Part shown: positions 13,001 to 28,075 of the stretch, one piece after another | Numbering within the stretch: the stretch's first letter is position 1 | Layout of the letters: every line of letters begins with the position of its first letter | Assembly: GCF_030848805.1 (NCBI RefSeq) | Contig: NC_092368.1 | Coordinates: 14,935,341-14,999,340, forward strand | Direction of reading: 5' to 3' | DNA: 64,000 nt | Source: Temnothorax longispinosus | Lineage: Eukaryota; Arthropoda; Insecta; Hymenoptera; Formicidae | The notes under the pieces: model-generated | The model's input: the letters and a program-made list of their open reading frames with translations, nothing else | The model's database searches: none | What the model was told of the DNA's origin: nothing | Position numbers and translations under genes: made by a program

Positions 13001-13879
13001 GTCCACAAGTGTATTTCTCATTAGAATTACAAATAAATATTACGAAATATTTAATAACTCATGTCGAAATCTTAAGACCTACTTTACCCGCAAAGATAAT
13101 TACAATAAAGTTAAAAAATTACTTATGTAAAATTACTCATGTAAAATTTGTACAAATTAACCTTCTGCAATTTTCGTATATTATACAAATTGTTCGTGTT
13201 TTACTTATCTATTTTAATTATCTAATGTTATCTGGACTTTTTCTAGAATAAATTCAGTTACTCGTAGAACAAATAAATTAATTGCTCTTTACATGATTAA
13301 AAAACTGCTTGGCACGAAACCCGTTACACAAGCATGTAAGCAAAGTCTAAAATTTCAAAAAAAAAAACGCATTTTAAAATTGCATAATATAGATATCATC
13401 GTATTTATATTATCTTGTTATCTTGTTCAATTTTATCTTGTTCAATTTTTAACATAAGCTCCAAGTTAAAAATGATTGTTATTCAAATTTATATTCCTTC
13501 GCAATCACCATCCTTCAATTTAAAGGACGTAATATACTTTGTCGCCTCCTGTAACTGTGGTTTTAATTAATTTGTGGCAATTCCAAACTCGTCCAATGTG
13601 ACAGGACAAAAAGATCGGAGAGTTAAACTTCTAATGAAATTAAATTATTCAGACATCACTTATCGATTTATCCTGCGATAAAGGTTATAAATAAACTTTC
13701 CATTAAAAGTTAAAACGTTTGTTTTAGGTCCTCCGTTTCAAATATACTTAAAATCGAATTTACGCGATTATTTGAAACTTGTCTTCGAAATATAGAGTGT
13801 GCCATGAATTGGGAAATATGTACCTGGTTTAAACTTTTATTTTAATCATTAAGTAAGTTAATATTTCAAATAAAATTAG

Positions 13880-13929
<50 letters not shown>

Positions 13930-16900
13930 ACCTTCTAGTGCCGTTTAACGATCATTGATGATCATGTTGACTACTATCAGTCATTATCATGATTTTCCTG
14001 GGAAAGAACTGCGCTACCTTCAGTGGGATCGCCATTATACCTCGGCCATTACCTTGCTAGAGGTGACGATCGAATAAAAACCAATATTTACAATTAGTCC
14101 GATTTAGAACTCGGATCAAAACAGCCTACGTCTCTCTGCGCCACGATCGCTACAATGCAGCACATATTTAAATATATTTTAACATATATTAGACTACATA
14201 CGAAAATATCCATTTGCAACATATATGTATATAATGAAATATCGCGATAAATCTCGTGTTTTCCTTCCACTTTTCCAAATGAAAGTCGCTTAGGTCAAGT
14301 AGATTATTTTCAGAGAGTAATTAATATAATCATGTAGTTGCCCCTCGAGTCGGGATGTTTATTTTTTTTTTTTTCATTCTTCAAGCTTAGCATGCGAACA
14401 TGCAAGCGCGCACGCGACAGTCGTATGATCTCCACGAGTAACTTCCGTCGTATGATCACGGGTGAAAAAGAAGAGAAGAAAAATTAAAGGGGCCACGTAT
14501 GTCAATAATAACCGAGAGGCGCTCGCTCAGCGAAAGCTCACTCGAGGGAGGGAGTCATCGTACGATGCGTTATCGCGACTCAATGTGGGAAGATTTCGAT
14601 GAAACTCGCTGATTCCCCCATAGGTCATCGGATATCGGTGACTCCGATGCGTTCGTTATATTTTTTTCCCCCATTCCATGTGTGGAGCACGCGTCAGTCA
14701 CGACGCTAATACACACGATTTCTTGAGAGAACAGATCGTCCGATAAACACGTGAGAGATAACAGAGCTTGTCCTACCGAATGATTAAATGGACTGAAGTA
14801 AATACAACGGACAGTTCGTTACGATAATAGCCAAAACGGATTGTTGTGTTTCGGAGTCGTGCCTTTCGCGAGATTGCCCGGCTGAGTAACAGTGGCGGAT
14901 TCTGAATGAGAACTAACTGCGGTAAATTAAGATGATTACTGACGAAATGGACACTGTGTACTCTTCAAATGAATTGACCGCGTGCAAAAATTTTCTCCTC
15001 TGAAATAAACCGTGACAGACGTATAAATATTTTGAATAAAGATATAAATGCACAGTATTATTCTGTGACTTCTGTTTTTCAAATAAATTCTGTTTCGTAT
15101 ACATATTTATAAATACAGACAGTATAAATATATCATATACTTTCAGATTTATATATTTTTTAAAATAAATTTTGGTCTTCTAAATTTTTTGTGAATTTAG
15201 AAATGGAGATACTAGTAATCTATTTTTCAACAAGTCAATCACAGCTAAAAAGGATAAATTTCAAAATAATAGTTCCTTTTTTCGTTATCAAAAGTATCAC
15301 TGTCTTCTCAAACACGTAAAGGATGGAATAAATATCACGTGTCGTATATCGTAACAGAAACGCACTAAAACGCATTTTTATGCCGCGAGAGTATCCTTGG
15401 CTGTTGCCTAATCGCCGCCAATTGTCGGCTGCCCCATAATATAGTTAATCCCCGAATAGCCGACAAAATGGAGGGAGAGACCAGCCAGCCTTGCCTTTAA
15501 TGCAATCCAGAATTGTTTCGTGGAACGATTACGGATGGAATCTACGCGTCTGAAACTTTCGGTGCGGATTTACTACGCGTGGTTTAAACTCCATGTATAA
15601 CTTTAACCGCCGTGATACACGTCTCGCGGCTTCGGTACTCTCGAATATATTTCGTTCATTAATAGATATAACCTAGATATTTAATAAATGTATCTAACGT
15701 ATGTCTACCTATAAATAACATTTATTAGCGTATAATATACATCATCAGATGTTATTAATTATATATAAATTATCTGGAGATAAAGAGACGTGTTGGACTT
15801 TTGCAAAGATTAGAGAAAAAGTATTACAAATATTATTCAACGAAATGCAGGAGGAATTCTACAATTGTTTCTAAATGTTAGCACAATCGGTGAATATAAA
15901 CACTGATAAACACTTATTTTAAAGTCATTGGTCAGTAAAGTTATTAAAGACGTACAAACGTATTTTAACACATACAAATTTATTGTTTATTTAAAGCACG
16001 TTAAAATTCTAAGAACGTAATCAAAAACGGAAGTTTCAAAATAATGATACATGATACTGAAAAGGTTAATTTATACGAAGTTTTGAAGCCGTAAATATCG
16101 AATTCCGTAAATATGCGAATGAACTTGAAACTAACTAGAATGTCTGTTATTTGCGTTTTTCAGCAAAAATTCGTAGGTTATTGTACCCGCGTTTGTGGCA
16201 ATAATTTCTTGGCAGTCCAAAGTCCAAGTGCTTTGGTATAGTTGGATAATAAGCTGAGTAATTTCAATGCGAGCGCTGTTCGGAGTTACGTCAGCCTTTC
16301 GCGGAAAAAATTAATTTTAGAGCGGGCGCAGCAAACTTTTGAAAAAAACGGAAGTCTGTTTCGCTGATACGGATAGAATTATAATATAGATTTCTTCGAA
16401 CAGCACATTTGAAGGAGTAAATTATGCGTAATTAAATATGCAACAAGATATGAAACTATAAATAAAATGCGTTTATTGTTAGAAACCTTTCAAGAAGTCG
16501 ATATTGTTACATAAAAATAATGATTATTTATCACTGTCGATGAAACAAAAAAGAATAGAAATAATTTCATAAGATAACTGACGCATTACAAGCGGCGATT
16601 ATGTCTTTCCTTACGGAAAAGTAGCAATTTGGATTACATGGTAAATCAAATGCGAGAGGACAATTTGTAGTTCTCATGTAATTATACAGTGTGACGAAAT
16701 TATAGCGTAGTCATAACATCATGGGCTGCGTTATTGGATTACACGAGAGTGGCGGCCTAATGAAAAGGAAGGGAGAGGAATTCGGAACGTACACGAGATG
16801 CAGCCGTTTCGTACGTTACGTCAGTCACGTATACTGCGTGTAAAAAGAGTGAACCGATTTGTAACACAAGGTCGGCTACACGGCGAGGCTGTCGAGAAAT

Positions 16901-19900
16901 TGTCCAGTTAGAAGAAACAATTATTTATGACAGTCTTAACGCATCATTTTCGATAACTGCAGCAACATTGTAATATATTAAGGTCATAAAACTTGTTTTG
17001 CCACACGAAACTTAACACTGCGCGGACACCATGTTTTTGGAGCATTCGCCCGGACATCCTGGGCCACATTTAAGTCCGAAGGGTTTTTGAAAGCGTTTCG
17101 TGTTACAAAAAATCTATAAAAATTCATGTATCATCTTAAGGTTTCAAAAAGTGATTTTTATACTTACATAGCCCGGAACTGTTGCATTTTTTTTAAGTGT
17201 TGAAACGTCAGAAGAAAACTATAGAATACGAAAAATTGACTGTGCCTTAAAAGGCCCACGGTGTCCGCGCAGTGTTAATATTCTTTGACGAAAAGAAAGC
17301 TGGAATTATGTTATTCTTATATAAATTTAATCTGTTAACCTTTGGAGGACGGGCAAGTTTTTTCACGACTTTTTATGATTTTTATTTATATATATGTGTT
17401 AAAGTGTTATACCACGAAAAGTAAACGACCCCTCCGTGGAGCCTAAAAATAGGCTTCCCGTCCTCTACAGGTTAAACTTACTATATTAGGTCTTCCCTCT
17501 TATCCAGTTTGGACACGAAGAAAGTTTCCAGACGAAACTGTGCTCAAATGTAATTTATTAGCTAATATTAAAGTTGATCTAAACTAACTCAAGTCAGTTC
17601 TAATCTTGGAAATATAATCATGAATTCTGGACTTTTTACGGAAAGCCGTTCTTCGTACGCGGTTGGACCTGGTTCGCGGTAGACTGTAGAGTGTACCTCT
17701 CTTGCTGAATCAACATATAATTGAATGTCAGCCACGCAAACAAACGGACAAACGTCATCGTCTTCGCGTCTTCGGTGAAATTTAATTCCGCCACTGTCGC
17801 GCAAACGGATTTTTTTCCGAATGGGAAACGGTGCTCTAATCGATTTCATCCCAATCAACGAGATTTTGCATCCCGTTGTGGGTTCGATTTGAATCGGGAC
17901 GAACGATTTGATATTGAGAACAATTATTATTATCCTTTGATACAAAGGGTTTATGTTGGATACATAGGGAACAATGACGAAAAGAGTGAAGTACAATATA
18001 TAAACTTCGTGACAGAAAAAAGTTCGAAATATCGCAATATAAACAAAATTAAAAATTTGATAGTATTAAAATAAAATGTCACGTTAAAAATACAACGATA
18101 ATTAAATAAAATTTTATGCGAAAAACGAATAACAAATATTTTACATGACATACGAATATCAATTTTCATTTAGCTCCATTAAAATATTTCAATATACTCT
18201 TCTTATTGAAAATCGATGTCCATTAATTATCTAAAAATTTTTATTATTTGAAAATAAATTGTTGCTGAGTACTTATTATAACTCGCTCGAACAATTCAAT
18301 TGTAATTATTTTCCATTGATTTGCGAAAGCAATTGATAAGCATATGCAGTTCGATAGACAGTCGAGCAAATAAATCAGAGAAATTTGACAGAGCTGGGTG
18401 TACACTTAAAAATTAGAAAGTTACAATTCCATGATTAAAGAGGCATTAATTTCGGTGAGTTAGAATAGCAAAGTTTCGCGAGATTCGGTACAATTTCCCC
18501 AAATTACCCCGATACAATGTTTACATGGAGAAGAAAACGATCTCTAAGTTTAGACATTGATGCGAGGCACGTTTCACGGCTGTATTGTCTCCGGTCACAC
18601 CCGCGGAATCCCGTCCCGCGATTATGCTAAATAATATCTCGGTCGTTATACGAAATAAAACGCGTAAAAAGTGTGACACTCACTGATCAGGTTCCTGAAG
18701 GTATCGGTGAATATTCGAATCATCGTGGAAGAGTCTGTCTACCTTGAGATCCGACTAAATATCTATTATCTCGTGTCCCCGGCCGCGTCTGTCAGCTGCT
18801 GCTGCGCACCACTACCATCACACGATCTCTGCCGCACGTTGCAACAGTACGATTCTCCCGCACTTGTGCCGCTTCCACTAGATCCTACCAAAGGTCCGAG
18901 GGATTCGCGTTAAATCTCTTGAGAACTCTCCCACTTTCTCCCTCTCCTCTCTACTCCTCCCTCCCTCCCTCCTTCTATCTCTCTTTCTCTCTCCCTTTCT
19001 GTCTCTCTTTATTTGCACGCGGCTGCCGCGTGGTCCATTCACAAAAGAAAAAGGAGAAATGATCGAGATTCCTCTTGCGAGAGAAAAGTTCGCAAACAGA
19101 TCGTCTCCGGAAAAAATTGCAACGAGATGGAAAAATGCAACCGAAGCCACTGGTAATTTGCAATTCGTGATTCGCTGACCAAAGATTGTCCAGAAGGTTT
19201 TGTCCTCCCCTCTCGCAATCGCGAGATGATGAAATTCCAAGTTACACTGCGCGTCGCGGACAATCTAATATCTGAAATGTGTAATTTTCTTGATGTAGCA
19301 GGAAATTGGGGAGTTCAAGATTTCTCTCTCTCCCGCGTCTTCAATGTTTCAGTCTTCAAATGCTGCTCGCGCTGAACACAATGAAATCCAGGATGTCTCT
19401 CATAAGGATCTCTCTCATAAGGAATGATATCGCAGGAAGCTTGAATTTCAAAGTTCCTCTTCAAAATGAAGAAAAAAATCAATTCGGAATAACTTTCCTA
19501 CGTAGAAAGTTTCGAATTATATTTTTCGCTTATCCTCGTCTAAAAGAAATTCTATAATTTCCTTCGGGTTCTCTTCAACGTGGGAAGCTTCTTCTTCGAA
19601 ACGGTCCTCGGTTATCTTCAAAGAAAAGTCCAAGATCTCTTCTCGTAGCCTCGATGCACCGAACATCCGAAAGTTTTTTCTCTCTTGTCGTTCTCGACAA
19701 ACAAAAAGTCTCAAGTTCCACGCTACTCGCTTTAAAGGAAAATTGGTCTGCTCTCGCTTATCCCGACCGCAAACCGCACGGGGATGCGTGCCTTCCTTCG
19801 ACTTCCGATCGTGGAATTGGTTCACGTCGCGAGGGAAACACCGCGCGCACACCGTCACCGCTGGGAACGCTCTGCCGTGGCTCGCGCCGCTCGCGTCATC

Positions 19901-22900
19901 GTCATCGCCGTCGCGCGTCGCGCACTCGCCTCCTCCACCTCCCTCGCTTCGGCCGAACTGTACTTTGATACCGCGACGTCGCGACGTCGGGTCGTTTCGT
20001 TGTGGCATCGACTGAGCGAATCCGGCGCTATTTCGTCGGCTTTATTGTCCGCCGGCACAGCGCGTAACGAAAAACGCCGACGACGACGCCTTCGTCGCTC
20101 TTTGACCTCCGCGAGGAGGGGCGAAACGGAAGGTGCTGCGGTTATCTTTATCAGCTTTCTCGGATGCTCATCGCTTCTCCCCCTCCGGCCGCCTCGCGAG
20201 AAATTTCGCTGTTCTACCCTGCGATTAATGATTCCTTCCTTGTAATTTGCACGGCGGGGATTTAAAACACGTTAATGAGACTACTTGCCGCAGGTTAGAA
20301 AGCTGGATAATTGACTCTAGAATGCACGTAGACTGGATCAGATTGATTGATATTTCAGAAAAAGAGATTTTTATCTGAGATACATGTGTATATAATCACT
20401 GCTGATATGGCATAATGCACGTGATCGAATTATGCAACTTTGTTCGCCAGTGAACTTCTTCGAGCCGTAGAAAGATAATCTTTACATTAAAAAATCTAAT
20501 AAAATCAAATACTTTACTTTAAAAAATTTTCACTAATATAAAAGTTAAAATAAGGTAAAATAAAATATGATCACCTCTAAATATTATATCCAGATAACAA
20601 GCTAACGTAATTCTGATGTTTAAAATAAGTAAATAACGTCAGCTCGGTTTTAATTATTTTTAAAATAATATAAATTCTTAAATCAAATGCGAAAAATCTA
20701 CATGAGAAAAATACATCAATCTATACATTTAAAAAAATCCAAAAGTAAGTTTCAAGGAATTGTATTATATTCTGTTGCATATATGTATATATTTTTTCGT
20801 TATTTTCGTCTCTTTTCGTCTGCAATTCCGAACTATTTTTAACACAAAAGATTCAATGATGTTGTTTGTCTTCCTTGTCGAGCACGATGCGATCTGAAGA
20901 TGATTTGTGTCCTTAGCTTGCGTCCGCTGGACCAAAACATCTCGCTTAAGTCCATTCGAAGTTTGTCGCAATGAAACTTGGCTGAATGATGATTTGTCAT
21001 GATGGCCTTGTTGCGCGACAAACATATTATGCTTCGAGTGGGGTTTACCAGCAATAGTCTTTACCAGAAGACAGCAAAAAGAGAAAAACAAGAAGAAAGA
21101 GAGAAAAATTAATCTCTCTAAAAAAACAAGAAAGAGAGAAAAAGAGAGGGGGAAAGAGAGAGAGAGAGATATATATATACATATCACAGTTTGTTCCATT
21201 TCGCAGAACCGAGGAACGCAGAGCGGGAACTAGCGTAACTCCATTTTTTTTTTTTGCATAATTGTGGCTTCCCGTAAAATGCGTAGGTTGAAAAGAGCTT
21301 GTAAAACTTTTCCGTCAGCTCAATCCTGCATTAATGATGTAAAGCTGGAGACAAGACACTTATATTTAAAAATATTTAAATCTTTTACCGGCAAGGTATC
21401 AAAGCACCTTTATCACAGAAAGAAATCCTGTGCTGACAACTTTTTTGAGGATAAATATATCTCCATTAAAATCTCGTTTTGTAAGTAAAACAAGGTCAAA
21501 AACAATAAAAAATCGATTAAAATATTTTGTGCAATGTTATCGCAAATTTTTAAAAATAATAAAATTTATAATTGAAAATGATTTATTATGTTTGTAACTT
21601 GAATAATTGTACATCGTACGTTGTACATACGATATTTTTAAAACTCGCTACATTGTATTTCAAAAAGCAATGAAATTTTAATAAAATCCATATACGTCCA
21701 ATATAAACTGGATCCTCGACTGGATCGATATCTGATTCACATTTGGTAAATTAAAAAAAATATTGTGTTTATATAAACGTTTGTTCCGATATTTAAAACA
21801 ATACGTATCTCGAGCTGACGGCGCGTGGTATAAATTTAAATTCATTTCATGTTGCGCAATTACACATTTTTCATTTCTCCGTCTAAGATGCCATCCGGCG
21901 CAAATTCGCTCGGATGGAGATACCTGGTCGCCGCCTGCGTCTCCTTCGCGAAACATATTCCCTCGCGCCTCATCTTCGTCACACGTACCCTTTTCTCTCT
22001 CGATGCACGTTTCTCCTTCCTCAACCGCACCGATGAGTCATTACAGTTGGGTACAAAGTCCGTCGACGGCCGGTTCCGTTCCCCGCCCCTCTCTGCCCCC
22101 CCCCCCGAGCTATTCTTCTCGCACCGCTCGCGACTCACCAATTCGGTTACCTAAGAGATTCCTCCTTCGCGAGTTAATCGCCTTTGCGACACCGCCGCTA
22201 CATTTCCCTTTATCCCGTACTTATCCGTTTCTTCCCCCTCCCTTCCGCGGTAAGTTTCGTGCGACTTTGCACCGTGTAGTTACAGCTCGTTAAGGCATAA
22301 TTAACGGCTCAATTGCCGCTCTCCGGGTTGGCTGAACTTTGCCCGCCACGCAACGCGCGCGTGTTCACCAGGAATCGCGATTTCGCCGCCGACCTTGATT
22401 GGGCCGCCCGTCCAGTTTCGTTCCTTCTAGATATCCTCCTGGAATCGATGCATTCTCTTTAACGCATTCCTGATTCTGTCCAATCGAGGTCTAATATCGA
22501 ATTTGACACGTTTATTGCCACTGCAATTTTTATCGTCGCTAGATTACTTATTTTATAGGAATTTTCGAGCTCCAATATTGCACTTTCTATTCTAAAAGCT
22601 TTTTTCAATATATCTTTTTGAAGTATTTCCTCTGGAGAGATTTCTCGCTTCAAAATTAAATTCTCAGATCTCTCTTTGGGAAGTACGTCTAATTTTACAT
22701 CTGTTTTAGAATTCTGTGAGAATTTTGGTGAGAAACTGTCGATTCTTTAGTGTTAATACATTTTTTAAAGAGTTTCTTTTTTAGAGGCCGATTTCTCGGA
22801 AAGGACAGTCCTCAGAATAAATCTTTTAGAACATGGAAGTGGAAATCTTGCAGATCTCTTTGTTCAATACTCAACTTTTATCATATGGTTGCCGACTTTT

Positions 22901-25608
22901 TCAGTATTATCCTTTTTTAAAAGGACATTACTAAAAGAGAACATTCTCTTCAAGAAAATCTTCGACTCTTCGGCATGTATCAATTCGCTGCCTTTTCCAA
23001 GCGTCTCTCCTTATTTTAATCAAGAAATCCTCTTTTAAAGGATTCTCTCCGGAGTAACTTTTTGCAGGATCAAACTCTTAAGAGCATTCTCCTCGAAGTA
23101 ACATGACACGCTCTTGAGAACAGTTTCTCTCCTCGAGAGAGCTCTATTTTACCGAGAGACCGCCGTCGATCCTTCGGCGTCTCTCCACGGAGATCGACGA
23201 TTCTCTTCCACCGCGAAGTGGATCGACTTTCCCCGCGAATCTATTCGGTGGCGATCTTTCGACTCGATCCCGCGATGACCTTGACGATGCGCTGCTGACG
23301 GGGCGACCCGAGGTGCGGCGGGCAGGGCTCTTCTCCGCGATGGTCGCGCGTTTCAGGCTCGCGATACCCCCGCGCGTGCGTGGCGGTGATGCGTGATCGC
23401 GGGTAAGCGTGCGTACGTAAACGTGAACGCGAGCTCTCCATTGATAAACAAAGGGCGGTCGGTGTTGAGGAAGACGCGATGGAGCCACTCGGTATATATC
23501 AGGGGAACGCCGATGGCGACTGGAGGAGGTTCCCGCTGGCATCGGCAGTTCACGTTGTTCCTCCACCGCGGGTGAGGGAGACCTCAGTGCCGCGGTGGTG
23601 AGGGCAATGACGAGAGCGAGAAGGGAGGGAAAACGTATGCCAGCCTGGGGAGAGGGAGCAAACAGGGCCAAGCGTTGTATCCCTCTCTACCGTCGGTGAT
23701 CCATCCCCGCTCTCTCTCTTTCTCTCTCTCTCTCTCTCTTTCTCTCTTCCTTGCCACGTCGATGCGCCTCGTCGACAGTCGTCGAAAACAAGTTGGCCGC
23801 TCTCTTGGCGCGATAGGTCGAACTAGACACGGACTGTGTCGGTTTCGCGGAGAACGTAGGGACTAGAATCGATTTTGGTGGTGGGCAAACAGCTGAACAG
23901 CCGCGTACAGCTGTGCGGAGCACGAGGCTTCGTTAATTCTGCATAACACAGAGAATTCTGCAAAATTCCGATGTTGAAACTTAACGAGTTTCCAACGTCA
24001 GAAATTAATAATGACCCCTGCACGTCATCAGAATTTCTTGTAGCGTAGGGGAGCAAATGAATTTTGTAATTCTGCGCGAAAATTTAATAACTCTGCATCA
24101 AGATTTTGCTGCAGCGGGTTATATAATTCTTTGTTAAAATTTAATAATAAATTTGCGCTATAAATTTTATAACAAAGAACACGTAGTCATGAGAATTTAA
24201 TAAGACTAATAAATAATCTACAAAGGATGAGTTTCCTTTTTTTTTAATACCTATACTCTTTATTACTCTTGAAGACTATAAAAGAAAATTATTTTTTTTT
24301 TATTTTAAGTCATATAATAAATATAACAATTTTGCGATATATTGGAAGCTAATAACGAACTAGTTATAAAATCTCGATATACCCTCCTTTCTCCAGCATT
24401 ATGAATTGGATGTTTATACGTCAGAAATATAGAGTGTGAGAGTGTGTGTATCTTGTAATTTTACCTCTTTTTTTTATTCTACTGAAACTTTAATCAATAT
24501 ATCTTTCCAGTATATGTATCATATTATCCCAATATAGCCTTCGATATTTACTGGGAGAAATTAAAATATTTCGCACAAGTAATTGCAAGTAATCCCCAAG
24601 CTCGATTAACTTCGCTAGAACATTTAAACAAAGTTCTCGTTTTCAGCAACAGATCGAGGCTACACTTTCACGGAGTCAGCTCACCGAGCGGTGCAGCTGC
24701 GCTCTGTTGTTTTATTCTACTAACTCTAAATTTATCACCGAGAAGAGAAGCTAGAGAGAAAGGAAGAGGGAGCAGGGGAGAGAGTGAGAAAGACAGACAG
24801 GATAACTTCAAGGAGGGGACGGAAATATCCCCCACCATTCCTGTCGCCTTTTACTCCCCTCAGGACCAAATCCGTTCGTCTCTCTTCCTTCTCTTTCCTG
24901 CTCGCTCGCGCTCCTTATAACGATGCACGGTACAGGGACGATGCGACGCGACGTTGCAGCTGAGCGACTACCGAATTACGTATGCATCTGCCGTGACTGT
25001 ACACGCGGATGCATCATTTCGCGCGAGACTGAAATGTCCGAAATGCTCTTTTCTCGGAATGATGAATGAAAAATCCGATTTTGTTTATCCGGAAATTGGG
25101 AGCCGTCCGCCATTTCGCATCGAAATGGATTTTCTCGGGAGCGTGCAAAATTGGTTTTGTTTCGAGAACGATTGAAATGGAAAAGCGCGCTATATTGAAG
25201 ATTATTCCGCTTTATTTATTTTTCTGTTATGGGAGGATGTAGCTACATTTTTTAATTCCACGTAGCCTGATGTTATAAAAGGAAAAAAAAATGTAATAAC
25301 ATAGCTTTCGCGTAGAGCAAGAATACGTGTATTGGAAAGAAAGAAGCTGTAGCTTGTTTCGTTAGCTACTTATTGTCAAATCGTTAATATTTGATGGAAA
25401 CATTTATAAGAGTAATCGCAAATATTTTTAACATTAGAAAATGAAGTTTAAATTATTTGCTATTAACAGAAATGCATTCATCTTATCACTATAAAATAGT
25501 TTAATAATATGTGTTTTGAGTCATTTTAACGGATGTGGATATGTTATCTTATCAATATAATTTGTTGCAAGTATTTTACTAAACCTAATTACTTTGTATT
25601 GCTCTGTT

Positions 25609-25639
<31 letters not shown>

Positions 25640-28039
25640 TCTTCTTTTTTAATGTAAAGTATTTCATTTGTATTAAATTTAAACAGTAGACATGATATAC
25701 ATTTTTGTAAGATAATTTTCAATTTTTATTTTTTTCTATTAAATTACCGGAAATATATTTTATTTCTGTACAAGAAGATTAATTGGTGCTTTGAGAAGTT
25801 TAAGTTTAACCTCCACTTTAAAGGGCACGAAGAAGAAGCGCCTGTTCTTAATCTCTTTTGCGGAGGATCTGTAGCTATCGCATCCGAATGATTGTTTCTC
25901 GGAAACGAGGCAATCCGCTGGCGGGAAAACGGAAAAAAAAGAATAGATAGCTTTGTACAAAGCAACTTCTCTCTCTCTCTAGCTCTCTCTTTCTCTCTCT
26001 CTCTCTCTCGTTCGTTGCTGCCAGTTTCAGGCGCCGCGGGATGATATTTTACAAACTTTAATTTGGGCCACAGCTGCCAGCAATATCTCTTTCCACTGTC
26101 GATGTGCACTCCAGTGTGCTTGAAAATATAATATACAGTGCGAAAATTGTGCGCGTAGTTGCAACGCGTTTAGAAACGGCGACAGAATAGATAGGCGAGG
26201 GCACAGGTGATGTAAACAGATGTAAGGTAAACAAGAAGTAATGTAAATAAATATTCTCCTGCAGATATGGAAAAATACAATAACTTCTCTATAGTATGAA
26301 GTCTATGAAGTATAGATAGGAGTAAGTTTTCCACGAGAATCTCTTTCAAAAATAAAAGATATGAAAATAATATTTTTATATCAAGAACATCAATGAGAAA
26401 AAAATATGTTTTCTAGAATAAATAGATGGTATATAATTGAATTAAATTAAACTAAAAGTCTTCGTAGTTCAGTTAGGTTAATTAAGTTACGGTTTTAATA
26501 ATTACTGAATTTTTTAAGAATTTTGAAAGAAACACAATTACTTTCCCCAGGTAGTAGTCTTATATCATTTAATTATGTATGTTTTACCATATTTTTACCA
26601 ATACTAAAGTTTCTTTAATTTGGGAATATTGGCAACATAAAGTACTTAGAACGAACATGTTCAATTCAAGAATTAAGGCTATATTAACAATTTAATCACG
26701 TTTCACTCGTTGATGACTAATGACTCGTTAATAATTAATTCCCATCGGGGCATCTCGAGCAATTTTGTATGAACTGGCTAGAGAGAGAGAGAAACAGAAC
26801 ACGAGATTAATTAGCTCAGAGATCGCGAGCGGGTGCGAAGGTTCAATAAGAAGATCATTACGTTGACCTCGTGTTCGATATCAACTGCTTCAATCCAGTT
26901 AGAAGAAATACTTTGTATATAAATCGCAATTTATACCGAATCGCCGCGTACTTTTGTCCCTAAAAGTCATCGGTTTTAAGAAACAATTCACCAATATTTA
27001 ACAGATAATGAGATAATGAGATAATGAGATCTATCTCAAAAATTCAGCTTAAACTTATTTAATAATTAAACGGCAATTCAATCTTCAAGTTTTAGTTATT
27101 TTTCACATTTTCGAAATAATAAGAATATTTATAAAAATTTATAATCGTAATGCAACGGTTCGCATCTCTCTTAAATGAGATTTAGATACTCCAAATGAAT
27201 TATTTTATGAATTTTATATTTGACGAAAAGGCCTATCCACAAGCGCGCGCGTATATGTATGTATATGTATCTATATATAGAACTTTTAATTCCTTAACTT
27301 CTAAATTCGACGGAATGTTCTGTCTTATTAACCAACATTATTATTATGAATCTTATATTAAAAATCAAATAACTTTGGGAGATCGCATTAAGTTCTTATA
27401 GTTTTATACTATTATAAATATATTATAAGTATTATTTTAATAGGCAAAAAGTATAAGGTTATGAATGACTTTATACATGATAAACCAATTACCTGTTGGA
27501 TGTTGTTGCAAATTTCTTTAAGTTCTTAAATTATTCGAGTAGCGTTTTTCCGAAATACGTTCTATGGAATGATGTACTTTCGCGAATTTCTTTATAGACT
27601 TTATAACACGCTTTTTTCTCGCGTCCAAAGAGGCACGTGACGTCGAGACGACTGACTTCGCGCGACAACGACGAAGCGGGACGAAGACGATGTATGGTTG
27701 CTTTGGGGGACCCCCTCTGCCCTAAGATTCTCTTTCAGTACGTCCTCGTCTGTCGTTCCCCTACCGAGAGAGCGGTATCTCGCTTCCTCTCTTCCCCGAG
27801 AAAGGGTCCCCCCACCATTTTCTCTGAAGGGGAATAAAGCCCCCTCGATGAGCAACCATGTAGTGATGGCACTTCAGACACTCTGGCGAACAACAAGTCG
27901 AAGTACGCCTTTTATTTTCAAAATTTAATCAAACTTCTAATTTGGACCGATGTAATTTAGTCTGCACGTTATCGTTTTATTTCTTTTTTTTTTATTCGTA
28001 ATTTATGTTATAACTTTTTACTTTTTTAAGACATGAAAT

Positions 28040-28075
<36 letters not shown>

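Noticed and set aside
17589..17996. 135-codon minus frame
   Set aside because: No recognisable motif and no splice context; antisense is also open. Likely chance.
19517..20245. Overlapping open frames of 100-163 codons on both strands
   Set aside because: They reflect CpG-rich composition; five frames are open at once and none has a domain or splice support.
20765..21199. 144-codon minus frame with a hydrophobic N terminus
   Set aside because: The hydrophobic part is the translation of a GA-rich low-complexity tract; I could not match the rest to a transposase or any other family.
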